Source: Collimonas humicola
Lineage (GTDB): Bacteria; Pseudomonadota; Gammaproteobacteria; Burkholderiales; Burkholderiaceae_D
Length of the DNA stretch: 64,000 bases
Direction of reading: 5' to 3'
Assembly: GCF_018304945.1 (NCBI RefSeq)
Contig: NZ_JAGQEE010000001.1
Span: 1,116,001-1,180,000 of the forward strand
The position numbers and the translations under genes are program-made. Shown here in pieces: positions 1 to 8,751 of the stretch. A model generated the notes under the pieces. That model worked only from the letters and a program-made list of their open reading frames with translations, was not told the DNA's origin and made no database searches. Position 1 is the stretch's first letter. The number at the start of each line of letters is the position of its first letter.

Positions 1-1725
1 CGTTCCGATATAACCCGCCTGCTCCGCCGCATTGTTTTGCTCGACCCGGAACAGGGCTGCCGAAGCGTTCAGTTTCCTGTTGAAGAATTCGCTCTTCAAA
101 CCCAGTTCATAGCTCTTGCCCGTCAGCGGCTTCAGGGTGGCGCCGCTGCTGTCGGTCTGGTACTGCGGGCTGAAAATCTCGGTGTAGCTGGCATACGCCG
201 ACACGTTCCTGTTGAGGTCGTAGACCAGGCCCGCGTACGGCGTGGCCTTGCTGGCGCTGGTCTGGCGGCTGACGCCGTAAGCCAGGCCGGTGGTATCGGA
301 GCTGGTGTGGTTGGCGCCCAGCAGCAGCTTGAGATCGTCGGCCAGGTTCAGGCGCGTCGCGCCGTACACGGTCTTGCGCTTGTCGGTGTAGCTGCTGCCG
401 TCAATCGAAGCATCGAAAGCCGGCTCCGGATAGCTGCCATCAAACGCTCCGCCGGCGCTCAGCGGCGTGCCGATCCCCTGGCCGTAATGCGATATGTCAT
501 TGAGCGTCGCGCGCGACCAGCTGGCGCCGACGGTCAGGTCATGCTGGCGGCCGCCCAGCATGACCTTGCCGCTGAGGTAGCTGTCGATCACGGTCTGCCG
601 GTTGTCTGAGTTGTACCGCGACGGATAGCTGAACAGGCCGGCGCCGCTGCTGCGGTCGGGCGTGCCGTAGACGTAGAACAGTTTGCCGTCGGTAGTCAGC
701 TTGTTGCGGCTGAGCGTGGTCTTCCATTGCCAGTCATTGCCGAAATGATGATTCAATTCGGCGAAAGCGCGCTGCTCTTCCGAGTTCCAGTACGACCAGT
801 TTGCCGCCGTGCTGGCGCCCGTGCCGTAGCTGGTCGGCGAGCCGTCGGTGTAATACAGCGGCAAGGCTCCCCATAGCGCGCCCTTGCCGTCATTCTTTTG
901 ATAGCTGTAGCCCAGGGTCAGCAAGGTATCGCTGCTCAGGTTCGCTTCGATCACGCCGTAGAACACATTCTTGCCGGGCCGGTAGCGCTCCAGGTAGGAA
1001 TTGCCGTCCTCGTGCGCCGCCACCACCCGCGCCGCCACGGTGCCGGCGCTGTTGAGCGCGCCGGAGACATCGGCGTCGATGCGGCGCGTGTTCCAGGAGC
1101 CGTAGCTGATGCCGGTGGAGGCATGGAAATCGTAGGTTGGACGCTTGCGCACGAAATTGACGGTGGCCGACGGATTGCCGGTAGATGACGTCAGGCCGTT
1201 GGCGCCGCGCACCACTTCCACGCGGTCGTAGATGGCGGTATCCAGATCGCCGTTCTGCAGGCCGAAAGTGAGCGGGATGCCGACGCCGTCGAACTGGAAA
1301 TTGGTGATATCAAAGCCGCGCGCGGTGAAATAAGTGCGGTTGGTTTCGACCTTCTCGACGGTGACGCCAGTGGCGCCGGCCAGCACCTGGTCGACGCTGT
1401 CGAGCTTGAAATCATCCATCCTGGCGCGCGTGACCACCGACACCGACTGCGGGGTTTCGCGCAGCGACATGTCCATCTTGGTCGCGGAACTGCTCTTACG
1501 CACGGTATAGCTGCCGCTTTTCTCGCTCGGTCTTTGCTGGTCGCTGCCGGCGGTCACCACGACTTCCGGCAACGCCGCGTCATTGGCGGCCGCAGCAAGC
1601 TGCTGCGCCTGCGCCAGCCGCGGCGCTGTCGCCGACAGCGTCAGAGCGACCGCCAGGCTCATGGCGTTCAAAGCCGGCCGGTTGAGCGGAGTGCGTGAAA
1701 AGACGGACGCGGGCGCGCGCATCAT
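1..1725 (-). CDS. TonB-dependent ferric siderophore receptor (FhuE-like), C-terminus cut off
   Basis: Outer-membrane gated beta-barrel that would import a ferric hydroxamate-type siderophore with TonB-ExbBD energy. About 575 residues are visible. An Ala-rich signal peptide of about 40 residues is followed by a plug domain with SGSYTVRKSSSATKMDMSLR, then ETPQSVSVVT and VERVEVVRGANGL, which are typical plug motifs. The barrel includes TPYAGLVYDLN and SYELGLKSEFF. These follow the FhuE/FpvA siderophore subgroup rather than vitamin B12 receptors. The gene starts at ATG 1725 (a second ATG follows directly) and runs off the left edge, so the last barrel strands and terminal aromatic residue are not seen. 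A Fur box lies about 200 bp upstream, so iron repression is likely. The exact ligand cannot be read from sequence. Confidence 0.93.
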   Translation of the reverse strand, partial: MMRAPASVFSRTPLNRPALNAMSLAVALTLSATAPRLAQAQQLAAAANDAALPEVVVTAGSDQQRPSEKSGSYTVRKSSSATKMDMSLRETPQSVSVVTRARMDDFKLDSVDQVLAGATGVTVEKVETNRTYFTARGFDITNFQFDGVGIPLTFGLQNGDLDTAIYDRVEVVRGANGLTSSTGNPSATVNFVRKRPTYDFHASTGISYGSWNTRRIDADVSGALNSAGTVAARVVAAHEDGNSYLERYRPGKNVFYGVIEANLSSDTLLTLGYSYQKNDGKGALWGALPLYYTDGSPTSYGTGASTAANWSYWNSEEQRAFAELNHHFGNDWQWKTTLSRNKLTTDGKLFYVYGTPDRSSGAGLFSYPSRYNSDNRQTVIDSYLSGKVMLGGRQHDLTVGASWSRATLNDISHYGQGIGTPLSAGGAFDGSYPEPAFDASIDGSSYTDKRKTVYGATRLNLADDLKLLLGANHTSSDTTGLAYGVSRQTSASKATPYAGLVYDLNRNVSAYASYTEIFSPQYQTDSSGATLKPLTGKSYELGLKSEFFNRKLNASAALFRVEQNNAAEQAGYIGT

Positions 1726-1927
1726 GTTGGTTGTCAAGCTGTATTCCCCGAGACTATTTATGGTGAAGAACTATTTATGTTTTCTGGCAAGCAGTGTTAT
1801 CAAAAGCCATCTGCACGCACCCGCGAGGCGCCGCAGCAGCTGCCGGTCAGCCGCAGGCATGACGCCACCCGGAGCAAAGGAAATATTCGGCGGACAGTGG
1901 AGGCTTTCAGAAAAATAGAATAGTAAT

Positions 1928-1946
1928 GCGAATGATTATTATTATC
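1928..1946 (-). promoter_or_regulatory. Fur box upstream of the siderophore receptor
   Basis: Read on the minus strand the site is GATAATAATAATCATTCGC, which matches the 19-bp Fur consensus GATAATGATAATCATTATC at 16 positions. It sits in the 332-base gene-free stretch 1726-2057 between the receptor start and the end of czcD. The rest of that stretch holds the AT-rich receptor promoter/leader and, at 1994-2023, the czcD terminator. Confidence 0.8.
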
Positions 1947-1993
1947 AATAAATTTTTAACGAAGATAGTCGTGAAAATATAACCAGGGCTCGG

Positions 1994-2023
1994 CAAAAAA
2001 AATGCGCACTGAAATGTGCGCAT
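1994..2023 (-). terminator. Intrinsic terminator of the zinc-ribbon/czcD transcript
   Basis: A perfect 8-bp stem ATGCGCAC/GTGCGCAT (2002-2009 with 2016-2023) with a 6-base loop. On the minus strand it is followed by a run of eight T. It lies 35 bases beyond the czcD stop. Confidence 0.85.
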
Positions 2024-2057
2024 CCGTTCGGACCATCAGGAAAGCCAGGCGCCGCTG

Positions 2058-3008
2058 CTAGCCATGCGCATGCTGGTGCGATTCATCATGCTGCCCTGCC
2101 GGCGCACTGTAGTTGCAGCCGTCCTCCGTATGTGCGCACGGCAGCGTCTCGAACTGCAAGGTGGTGTGATATACCGCAAACTGCGAGGCCAAGATTTCCT
2201 TGAGCGCCGGCAGCAACTGCTGCTCCGCTGAATAGGCCGCATCGTAGACCACGTGCGCGGTCAGGCTGGCCTTGCCGCTGGTGACGGCCCACAGGTGGAA
2301 GTCATGCACGCTCACCACGCCCGGCACGGCGCGCATCGCCGCCTGCACCTGTTCTATGTCCATGCCCTCCGGCACCCCTTCCAGCAGGATGTTGACGCTT
2401 TCCTTCAACAGCACCCAGGTGCGCGGCAGCACCCAGACGCCGATCAGGACTGCAACCGCCGAATCCACCCAGGTCCAGCCGGTATAGCGGATCAGCAAGG
2501 CGCCGGCAATGACGCCGACCGAACCCAGCATGTCGCTCCAGACTTCCAGATAAGCGCCTTTGACGTTAAGGCTGGCATCCTTGCCGCTGCTGAGCAGGCG
2601 CATGCTGACCAGGTTGACGGCCAGGCCGATGGCGGCGATGACCAGCATGCCGGTGGACTGGATCTCGGCCGGGCTGCGGAAGCGCTGATAGGCCTCGTAC
2701 AGAATGTATAGCGCCACCAGGAACAGCAGCACCGCATTGAAAGCCGCCGCCAGGATTTCGAAGCGGTGATAGCCGAAGGTGCGGCGCGCATCGGCCGCCC
2801 TTTTGGCGATGCGGATCGCCGCCAGCGCAATCGCCAGCGCCATGGTGTCGGTCAGCATGTGGGCGGCATCGGATATCAGCGCCAGGCTGCCGGTGACCAG
2901 GCCGCCGATCACTTCGACCACCAGGAAGGTGGAAGTCAGGCCGAGCGCAATCCAGATGTATCTTTCATTGCTGCCGCTGGGTAAGGCGTGTGTATGGCCT
3001 GCGCTCAT
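2058..3008 (-). CDS. czcD: CDF-family heavy-metal efflux protein CzcD
   Basis: Cation diffusion facilitator exporting Zn2+/Co2+/Cd2+ from the cytoplasm in exchange for protons. The 316-residue protein has six predicted membrane segments and a C-terminal cytoplasmic metal-binding domain from about residue 205. Membrane segment 2 carries S46-D47-A-A-H50-M-L-T-D54, the HxxxD metal site of zinc CDFs. Segment 5 has EVWSDMLGS, where the first ligand position is Glu rather than His, as I recall for Cupriavidus CzcD. The N-terminus and the last 20 residues are His-rich. It follows the small zinc-ribbon gene by 42 bases on the same strand and ends at a strong terminator. There is no czcCBA in view, so it probably acts alone in housekeeping metal resistance. 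Confidence 0.93.
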   Translation of the reverse strand: MSAGHTHALPSGSNERYIWIALGLTSTFLVVEVIGGLVTGSLALISDAAHMLTDTMALAIALAAIRIAKRAADARRTFGYHRFEILAAAFNAVLLFLVALYILYEAYQRFRSPAEIQSTGMLVIAAIGLAVNLVSMRLLSSGKDASLNVKGAYLEVWSDMLGSVGVIAGALLIRYTGWTWVDSAVAVLIGVWVLPRTWVLLKESVNILLEGVPEGMDIEQVQAAMRAVPGVVSVHDFHLWAVTSGKASLTAHVVYDAAYSAEQQLLPALKEILASQFAVYHTTLQFETLPCAHTEDGCNYSAPAGQHDESHQHAHG

Positions 3009-3050
3009 GGATATCGTCCTTGAAAGTTGGCATTGATGTAATGTACCGCC

Positions 3051-3362
3051 TTATTGCGGCGCGCCGCAATTGGCGCAGAATTTCGCCCCGGCTGTTTTCG
3101 CGGCGCCGCAGCCGCTGCAGTTTTTCAACGTCAGCGGATTGCCGCATTGCTGGCAAAAACGCGCGCCGGACGGATTGCCTGCGTTGCAGCTGACGCAGTT
3201 ATGCTGATCTGCCTGAGCATTTCCCCACTCGTTCCACCGGCTGCCGCCATGCGGCTGCGAAGAGCCATGATGCCTGTTGCGCTGCTGGTGCGAGGTGTTG
3301 CCGCCGCCGCGGTTGCCGCCACCGTGATGTCCCATGCCCAGCAAATTCTTGAGAAAACTCAT
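3051..3362 (-). CDS. Small double zinc-ribbon protein
   Basis: A 103-residue protein of unknown function. The N-terminal half is rich in Gly, His, Asn and Arg and looks disordered. The C-terminal half has two zinc ribbons, each with two CxxC knuckles: CVSC...CQQC and CSGC...CANC. The start was placed at ATG 3362 because AAGGAG sits seven bases before it; an upstream in-frame ATG at 3392 has no such site. It precedes czcD by 42 bases on the same strand and is probably cotranscribed, which suggests but does not prove a link to metal handling. Confidence 0.8.
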   Translation of the reverse strand: MSFLKNLLGMGHHGGGNRGGGNTSHQQRNRHHGSSQPHGGSRWNEWGNAQADQHNCVSCNAGNPSGARFCQQCGNPLTLKNCSGCGAAKTAGAKFCANCGAPQ

Positions 3363-3532
3363 TTGATACTCCTTCGCATTAAGGTGCTGCATTGAGATGC
3401 TGTATTGATATGCCCCCCATTAAAAACCCTGTAGTTACTTTAAGGTCAAGCAGATACATAAAATATTTCACAGCGCCAAAAGCGGACTAAACTAATAGTT
3501 GCTCCTCCCCAAAACAAAACCAAGGAAAAAAA

Positions 3533-3976
3533 ATGACCAAGCTGCTACAAACTTTCAGGCTGTCGTTGTTCGCTTCTATCACTCTGGCTTTGTTGCTGGG
3601 AGCCTGTTCGAGCATGTCGATGGATCAAAACCACACCAGCGAAGTGACCCTGGACGGCGCGCACGAAGTGCCCCCGACCAATTCGGCGGCGAGCGGCAGC
3701 GCCACCATCAAGGTCGCAGCGGATAAATCTGTCAGCGGCACCGTCAACACCCGCGGCATACAAGGAAAGGTGGCGCATATCCACGAAGGCGCGCTGGGCA
3801 AGAACGGCCCAATTCTGGTGCCCTTGACCAAGGTCGGCGACGACACCTGGGAAGTCCCGGCCGGCGCCAAGCTCACCGACGCCCAGTACGCCAGCTACTT
3901 GGCAGGCAACCTGTACATCAACGTCCACAGCGCCACCAATCCCGGCGGCGAGATCCGCGGACAGATGCTGCCTTGA
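3533..3976 (+). CDS. CHRD-domain lipoprotein
   Basis: Predicted 147-residue exported lipoprotein. The lipobox LLGAC puts the lipidated Cys at residue 25 and leaves a mature protein made almost entirely of one CHRD domain. Family landmarks are the AHEVPP segment, VAHIHEG near the middle and the C-terminal YINVHSATNPGGEIRGQM. CHRD domains occur in chordin and in many bacterial exported proteins, and their biochemical role is not established. AAGGA lies eight bases before the ATG. It stands alone between a divergent zinc-ribbon gene and a DUF4124 gene 33 bases downstream. Confidence 0.88.
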   Translation: MTKLLQTFRLSLFASITLALLLGACSSMSMDQNHTSEVTLDGAHEVPPTNSAASGSATIKVAADKSVSGTVNTRGIQGKVAHIHEGALGKNGPILVPLTKVGDDTWEVPAGAKLTDAQYASYLAGNLYINVHSATNPGGEIRGQMLP

Positions 3977-4009
3977 TCCCGGCGCCCGATTAATTCTTTG
4001 AACCAAGCC

Positions 4010-4627
4010 ATGCACCCGATCGTCAGGATTTTTGCCGCATTCCTGTTTGCCATCGCCCTGCTCAGCGCCGCCTTGTACGCCATCGACCGCCCGCACGCTC
4101 CGGTCGACGGCAAGCCCGCTGCCGCCAGTCGGTCCAGAGCAGGCAGCGCCGTCGCGCAGGCAGCCGCTCCGACAGCGCCAGCGGCAGCAGCGGCGCCCCC
4201 TGCCGCCAGCGCTCCATCGCCATTGCCGCTGATCGCCGCCGCGCCGCCTGCACAAGCCGCCAACACTATCGCCAAATGCAATGTCGACGGCAAGATCGTC
4301 TATACCGACAAAGGCTGCCCCCAAGGCAGCAAAGCCAAGCCGCTGCAGATTACCGATAACGCGGTGATTCCCGGCTACGACCGGGCCACGGTTGAAAAAA
4401 CTTTCCGCCAGCCGCCGCCGGCACTGGCGCAGGCTGCGCCGGCGGGCGGCGTGATCGAACCCGTCACCTCTATCAGCACCGAACCGACCGTCGACTGCCC
4501 GGCCCTGGGACGGCGCCGCGACTGGCTGAACGGCATGCTCCATCGCCGCCAGCTGTACTACATGCACGATCGCATGCGGCGTGAACGCGACGACCTGCAA
4601 ACCAGGATGTTCTGGGCGCATTGTTAG
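4010..4627 (+). CDS. DUF4124-domain exported protein
   Basis: About 205 residues. An N-terminal hydrophobic segment (IFAAFLFAIALLSAALYAI) acts as signal or anchor. It is followed by a low-complexity Ala/Pro linker and a DUF4124 domain with CNVDGKIVYTDKGCPQGS, the usual 'x-G-x-x-x-Y-T-D-x-x-C' core with two Cys. The C-terminus is basic, with two further Cys. Function is unknown; DUF4124 proteins are common, poorly characterised periplasmic proteins of Betaproteobacteria. ATG 4010 was preferred over a TTG at 3998; no strong ribosome site decides it. Confidence 0.72.
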   Translation: MHPIVRIFAAFLFAIALLSAALYAIDRPHAPVDGKPAAASRSRAGSAVAQAAAPTAPAAAAAPPAASAPSPLPLIAAAPPAQAANTIAKCNVDGKIVYTDKGCPQGSKAKPLQITDNAVIPGYDRATVEKTFRQPPPALAQAAPAGGVIEPVTSISTEPTVDCPALGRRRDWLNGMLHRRQLYYMHDRMRRERDDLQTRMFWAHC

Positions 4628-4668
4628 GGCTTGTTTTTTGTGCTGGAAGTGATGCACTATTCCAGCCT

Positions 4669-5766
4669 ATGAATCGAACCGAACAATATCAATGCTGCAT
4701 GGTGATGGCAGGCGGAGGCTTTCGCTTTGGTTACTACCTGGGCATGTACGCAGCAGCAGTAGAAACCAACAACAAGCCAGATGTCCTGCTGGCCAGCTGC
4801 GGCGGCGCCATCGCGGCCGCCGTCATCCAAGCCCTGCCTGACGACGCCCAACGCAAGGCGTGGATCAGTTCGCCGGCGATGTATCAGTTCCTCTGCGGTT
4901 TGCGAACCACGCCCAAGGCTGCTATCGGGCGCGCATTCATCCATGCCGCAAAACGCCGCCTGGATAGCAGGCGGGCGCCAGTGATCCCGGATCTGTTCAA
5001 CGATTACTTTTTTGACATACCGCCCGAATTACCGTTGCCCAGACCGCAGTCCGGAAATTCCGTCGCGGTCGCCATCGTCGGCGGCAAGATATTGTTTTCA
5101 AAAGATCAGGTCGGGCAGCCCAGAAGCAAGCGAAAATTGTTTTCAGAGGTGGTATTCGGCGAGCCGCGCACCGCGGCGCTGCTGCAGGGCATGGATTCGC
5201 CCTTAAGCGATCCGATATGGGGCGAAAACGCCATTGCCCGGGAGCTGCTCACCGACGTTGCCATGCCGATTGGCGATGCGGTGCGCATCTCCATTTCCGA
5301 CATGTTTTACTTCCCCTGCCACGTGCATGAAAGCGGGCACTATACGGGCGGCGTGGTGGATCTGTTCCCTATCGAACTGGCCCAGCGACTGGGGCGGCGC
5401 GTGATCATGGAATTGAAAGCGCCGTTCAATCAGACGCTCGCCATCCCGGCCTGGCGCGCTGTACTGGGCGTCGACGGCAATCACAGGCTGCGTCACATGC
5501 ATGGCCAATATGCCGACGCCTGGATCGATGCTTCCGATGTCGACAGCCGGTTCGACAAGCGCGGCATGCAAATGAAGATATCCTGGACCAAGAACCGTTT
5601 CAGCCTGCTGATGCCCGCCCGCTACGAAACCTACCTGGAAGATGTGGAAGCGCAATGGCAGTATGGTTACCAGCGCGGCATGGAAGCGTTTGCAAATCCG
5701 TCAACCAACTACCAGCGGCATATGCGCCATGCCACCAGGCATAACAGGGGCCGTCCGGCCCGATGA
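4669..5766 (+). CDS. Patatin-like phospholipase-family protein with atypical catalytic motifs
   Basis: A 365-residue soluble protein of the patatin fold. The oxyanion-hole glycine motif AGGGFRFGYYLG is near the N-terminus. The nucleophile-elbow region reads LLASCGGAIAAA, where a normal patatin has GxSxG, so the first Gly is missing although the Ser and its neighbour Gly remain. The Asp of the dyad normally sits in a D-G-G motif; the corresponding segment is HYTGGVVDLFP, with Thr at the usual Asp position. The family call rests on the overall motif order. Lipase activity is doubtful, or may use the later Asp. ATG 4669 was chosen because no other plausible start exists. It is convergent with the chorismate mutase gene. 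Confidence 0.72.
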   Translation: MNRTEQYQCCMVMAGGGFRFGYYLGMYAAAVETNNKPDVLLASCGGAIAAAVIQALPDDAQRKAWISSPAMYQFLCGLRTTPKAAIGRAFIHAAKRRLDSRRAPVIPDLFNDYFFDIPPELPLPRPQSGNSVAVAIVGGKILFSKDQVGQPRSKRKLFSEVVFGEPRTAALLQGMDSPLSDPIWGENAIARELLTDVAMPIGDAVRISISDMFYFPCHVHESGHYTGGVVDLFPIELAQRLGRRVIMELKAPFNQTLAIPAWRAVLGVDGNHRLRHMHGQYADAWIDASDVDSRFDKRGMQMKISWTKNRFSLLMPARYETYLEDVEAQWQYGYQRGMEAFANPSTNYQRHMRHATRHNRGRPAR

Positions 5767-5795
5767 GCGCCGGCGCGGATCCATCAATTGACTAA

Positions 5796-6371
5796 CTAGT
5801 TGGCGAACAGCCCCGCCACCGCCACGCGGCGCGGCAAGCCGTCAAAATCAGCCCGCACCAGCACGGCCGAACGGGCTTCGATATAGGCGCGCATGCCCGG
5901 CTCGGCCAGCAGCGGCTGCAGCTGGCGCAATGAAGCAATCAGCTGCGGCGTCAGCCGGTCCAGCAGCGGCCGCACATCGCGTCCGAGGTCGGGAGCGTCG
6001 CTGAACTTGCCGGCGCCTTGCTGCCGCCACTGCGCATGCAGGCCAAGCTGCAAGGCCTTGCTGGCGTCGAACTGGGCCTGGAAGAAGCTCCGCACGAAAC
6101 GCGCATCCAAGTCGCCGGCTTGCGCTGTCACGGCGTCCAGGATCAGTTGCTCGCGCGGCGGGTCGTTGATGGCGCCGCCGGAATTCCATTTAGCCTTGGC
6201 AACCATGGGAGCGGCATCCAGGCGCTGGTCGATCAGCTGCAGCAGGTGATCGGCGGCCGCGGCATCGGCTGGATTCGGCGCCGGCGGCAGGCTTTGACAG
6301 GCCGCCAACAGCAGCAAGAATGACAGGCAGGCAAGGAACTTGCCGTGAAACTTCCAAACAATGACTCTCAT
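5796..6371 (-). CDS. Exported AroQ-gamma-type chorismate mutase lipoprotein
   Basis: Predicted 191-residue periplasmic chorismate mutase, converting chorismate to prephenate outside the cytoplasm. The N-terminus is a lipoprotein signal with lipobox LLLLAAC (Cys 25). The all-helical domain has LIDQRLDAAPMVAKAKW, INDPPRE and FVRSFFQAQFDASKALQ, which match helix 1, the following loop and helix 2 of secreted gamma-class AroQ proteins. ATG 6371 follows AAGGAAAT directly; upstream in-frame ATGs at 6422 and 6398 lack a site. The gene is divergent from the PF10136 gene by about 115 bases and is not beside aromatic amino-acid genes. Exported chorismate mutases have no settled role in free-living bacteria. 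Confidence 0.82.
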   Translation of the reverse strand: MRVIVWKFHGKFLACLSFLLLLAACQSLPPAPNPADAAAADHLLQLIDQRLDAAPMVAKAKWNSGGAINDPPREQLILDAVTAQAGDLDARFVRSFFQAQFDASKALQLGLHAQWRQQGAGKFSDAPDLGRDVRPLLDRLTPQLIASLRQLQPLLAEPGMRAYIEARSAVLVRADFDGLPRRVAVAGLFAN

Positions 6372-6485
6372 ATTTCCTTTTTCAACATTCAAAAACATAA
6401 TTTTCACACAACATTCGAGCACATCGAAAGCGGGTTTAGCTAAACTGAACGTACACTATCGACTTCGTATTCTATAAAGCCTTAC

Positions 6486-8630
6486 ATGCTGTCAACACTA
6501 AAACTCATCGCCGCCGATCCCAACACTGACGATATAGGTCATCTGGCAGCCTTGATCGAGACCCTGCGTCCGCGCAAACCTGAACAGGCGGCGGAAGCTG
6601 CCGAAAATGTGCGGATACTGGCACAGCTCCTGCAGGGCGAACCGGACCAGGCGAGCGCCTTGCGCCATTATGTACTACGACTGTTTTCGACCCGGCGCCA
6701 GATCAGCCTGTATACCGACACCGGCATCTTGCCCAACGCCGGCTTTTTCACCGAACTGTTCCAGCGCCTGTCGTTTCGCATGCTGCCGCCGGCGCTGGAT
6801 GAAAATTACCTGCGCGACTGCCTGGACCGCCTGCTGCCGGCCGAAACCGACTATCTCTGGATCAACGCCGTCCCCAGCGAGGACTGGCTCAGCCTGTTCG
6901 ACCTGCTGAGCCAGGCCGCGCCCTACACCGACGCCGACAACAATGCCGCCAGCGACGCCATCGAGCGCCATAAGACCGTCGGCGAATTGCTGGAAGCGAT
7001 CCAGACCTTGTCTTACCGCATCAGCGCCATGGGCCTGGAGCCGGCGCTGCTCAGGCTGTATCCCAGCATCGACGAATTCGAATCCCCGTTCCTGATGCAG
7101 AATGTCGAACTGCATCTGTACCTGAACAGTTACCGCCAGCACCTGGCTGCCGCCGATTCGGCCGTGCCTCTGGCCGAATTGCCGCCGCTGGAAGATGCCC
7201 GCCACCTGTCGGTGATGCTGGACCAGTGCGACACCATCGTCCTCAAGATCCGCAAGAACGCGCTGCGCATGGGCAGCAGCGTCTCGCTCACCTACCTGCT
7301 GGTGCGGCTGGAGCAAAGCATCGCCCGCCTGCGCAAGCTGCTTAACCTGGTCGACGTCGGCGAAGTCAGCATCAGCGCGCCGAATACCGAAAAGCCGGAA
7401 GGTCCGGTACCGCGCGATGAAGCGGAAGCACAGGCCAGCGCGAAACTCGCGGCCAAGCGCAACCAAGCGCTGGCGTTGGGACGGGAGCTGATCGAAGGAC
7501 ATAACCGCAAGTACGCGGTGCGCGAACTGTTCGCCGACAATATCAACCTGCTGGCGCGCAACGTCACCGAAAACGCCAGCCGCACCGGCGAGCACTATAT
7601 CGCCGAAGACCGCGGCGAGTACGGCGCCATGTTCCGCTCCGCCGCCGGCGCCGGCTTCATCATCGGCTTCATGTCGCTGCTCAAAATCCTGGCCTCCTAC
7701 CTGCGCGCGGCGCCGCTGGTGGAAGCCTTCCTGTTCAGCGTGAATTACTCCGCCGGCTTCATGCTGATCCACGTGCTGCATTTCACGGTCGCCACCAAGC
7801 AGCCGGCCATGACCGCCTCGCGCATCGCCTCCGGCCTGCACAGCCGGGATGGCCGCAATATCGACATCGACAGCCTGGTGGAACTGATCGTCAAGGTGCT
7901 GCGCACCCAGTTCATCGCCGTCGCCGGCAACCTGATGCTGGCCTTCCCGGTGGCCTACCTGATCGCGCTCGGCTACCATGCGCTGTTCGGCCACCACCTG
8001 GTGAACCCGGACAAGGCGGCCCACCTGCTGCACGACATCGATCCGTTCGCCAGCCTGGCGCTGTTCCACGCGGCGATCGCCGGCGTCTGCCTGTTCCTGG
8101 CCGGCCTGATTTCCGGCTACTACGACAACAAGGCGCTCTACACCCATATGGCGCAGCGGGTGGCGCGCGCGCACTGGCTGGGCAAGCTGATGGGCCAGCC
8201 GCGCCTGGCCAGGCTCGGCGAATACCTGGAGCGCAACCTGGGCGGCCTGATGGGGAATTTCTACTTCGGCATCCTGCTCGGCACCATCGGCACCATCGGC
8301 TTCATGCTTGGCTTGCCTATCGATATCCGCCACATCACGTTTTCGGCGACCAACTTCGCCACGGCGCTGGTCGGCCTCGATAATCACATGAGCTGGCGTA
8401 CAGCGATCGCTTCCGTGCTCGGCGTGCTTGGCATTGGCACCGTCAACCTGTGGGTCAGCTTTTCGCTGGCGCTGTTCGTCGCCTTGCGCGCGCGCCAGGT
8501 GCATTTCCGCCATGGCTGGACCCTGGCCAAGGCGGTGTTCTCGCGCTTTTTGAAAGGTCCCAAGGATTTCTTCATTCCGCCAAAGAGAATGCCCATCCCG
8601 GAGGACAGCGAGAAAAGCCCCAACGCCTGA
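6486..8630 (+). CDS. PF10136 'site-specific recombinase' family membrane protein
   Basis: A 714-residue protein of the SpecificRecomb family (PF10136; gcr-type in Neisseria). The first 350 residues are soluble and helical, with GSSVSLTYLLVRLEQSIARLRKLL as a landmark. The second half has several hydrophobic segments (for example GFIIGFMSLLKILASYL, AVAGNLMLAFPVAYLIALGY and a pair near the C-terminus). The name comes from an old recombinase assignment, but the polytopic membrane layout and the absence of a tyrosine or serine recombinase motif make a recombinase role unlikely. True function is unknown. No mobile element surrounds it. It precedes the cardiolipin synthase gene by 121 bases on the same strand. 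Confidence 0.82.
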   Translation: MLSTLKLIAADPNTDDIGHLAALIETLRPRKPEQAAEAAENVRILAQLLQGEPDQASALRHYVLRLFSTRRQISLYTDTGILPNAGFFTELFQRLSFRMLPPALDENYLRDCLDRLLPAETDYLWINAVPSEDWLSLFDLLSQAAPYTDADNNAASDAIERHKTVGELLEAIQTLSYRISAMGLEPALLRLYPSIDEFESPFLMQNVELHLYLNSYRQHLAAADSAVPLAELPPLEDARHLSVMLDQCDTIVLKIRKNALRMGSSVSLTYLLVRLEQSIARLRKLLNLVDVGEVSISAPNTEKPEGPVPRDEAEAQASAKLAAKRNQALALGRELIEGHNRKYAVRELFADNINLLARNVTENASRTGEHYIAEDRGEYGAMFRSAAGAGFIIGFMSLLKILASYLRAAPLVEAFLFSVNYSAGFMLIHVLHFTVATKQPAMTASRIASGLHSRDGRNIDIDSLVELIVKVLRTQFIAVAGNLMLAFPVAYLIALGYHALFGHHLVNPDKAAHLLHDIDPFASLALFHAAIAGVCLFLAGLISGYYDNKALYTHMAQRVARAHWLGKLMGQPRLARLGEYLERNLGGLMGNFYFGILLGTIGTIGFMLGLPIDIRHITFSATNFATALVGLDNHMSWRTAIASVLGVLGIGTVNLWVSFSLALFVALRARQVHFRHGWTLAKAVFSRFLKGPKDFFIPPKRMPIPEDSEKSPNA

Positions 8631-8751
8631 GGATGTACCCGGACCAGCCGGTCCGGTCCGCGGCATCCGAACGGATGCATGCAAAAAGCGAGGCAACAAG
8701 GTAGTATCCGAACGGCAATAACGATGAATACGCCGCGAGAGATGAATTTAC

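Noticed and set aside
6486-8630. A mobile element implied by the 'site-specific recombinase' family name
   Set aside because: The protein is a polytopic membrane protein without recombinase catalytic motifs, and there are no terminal repeats or att sites around it.
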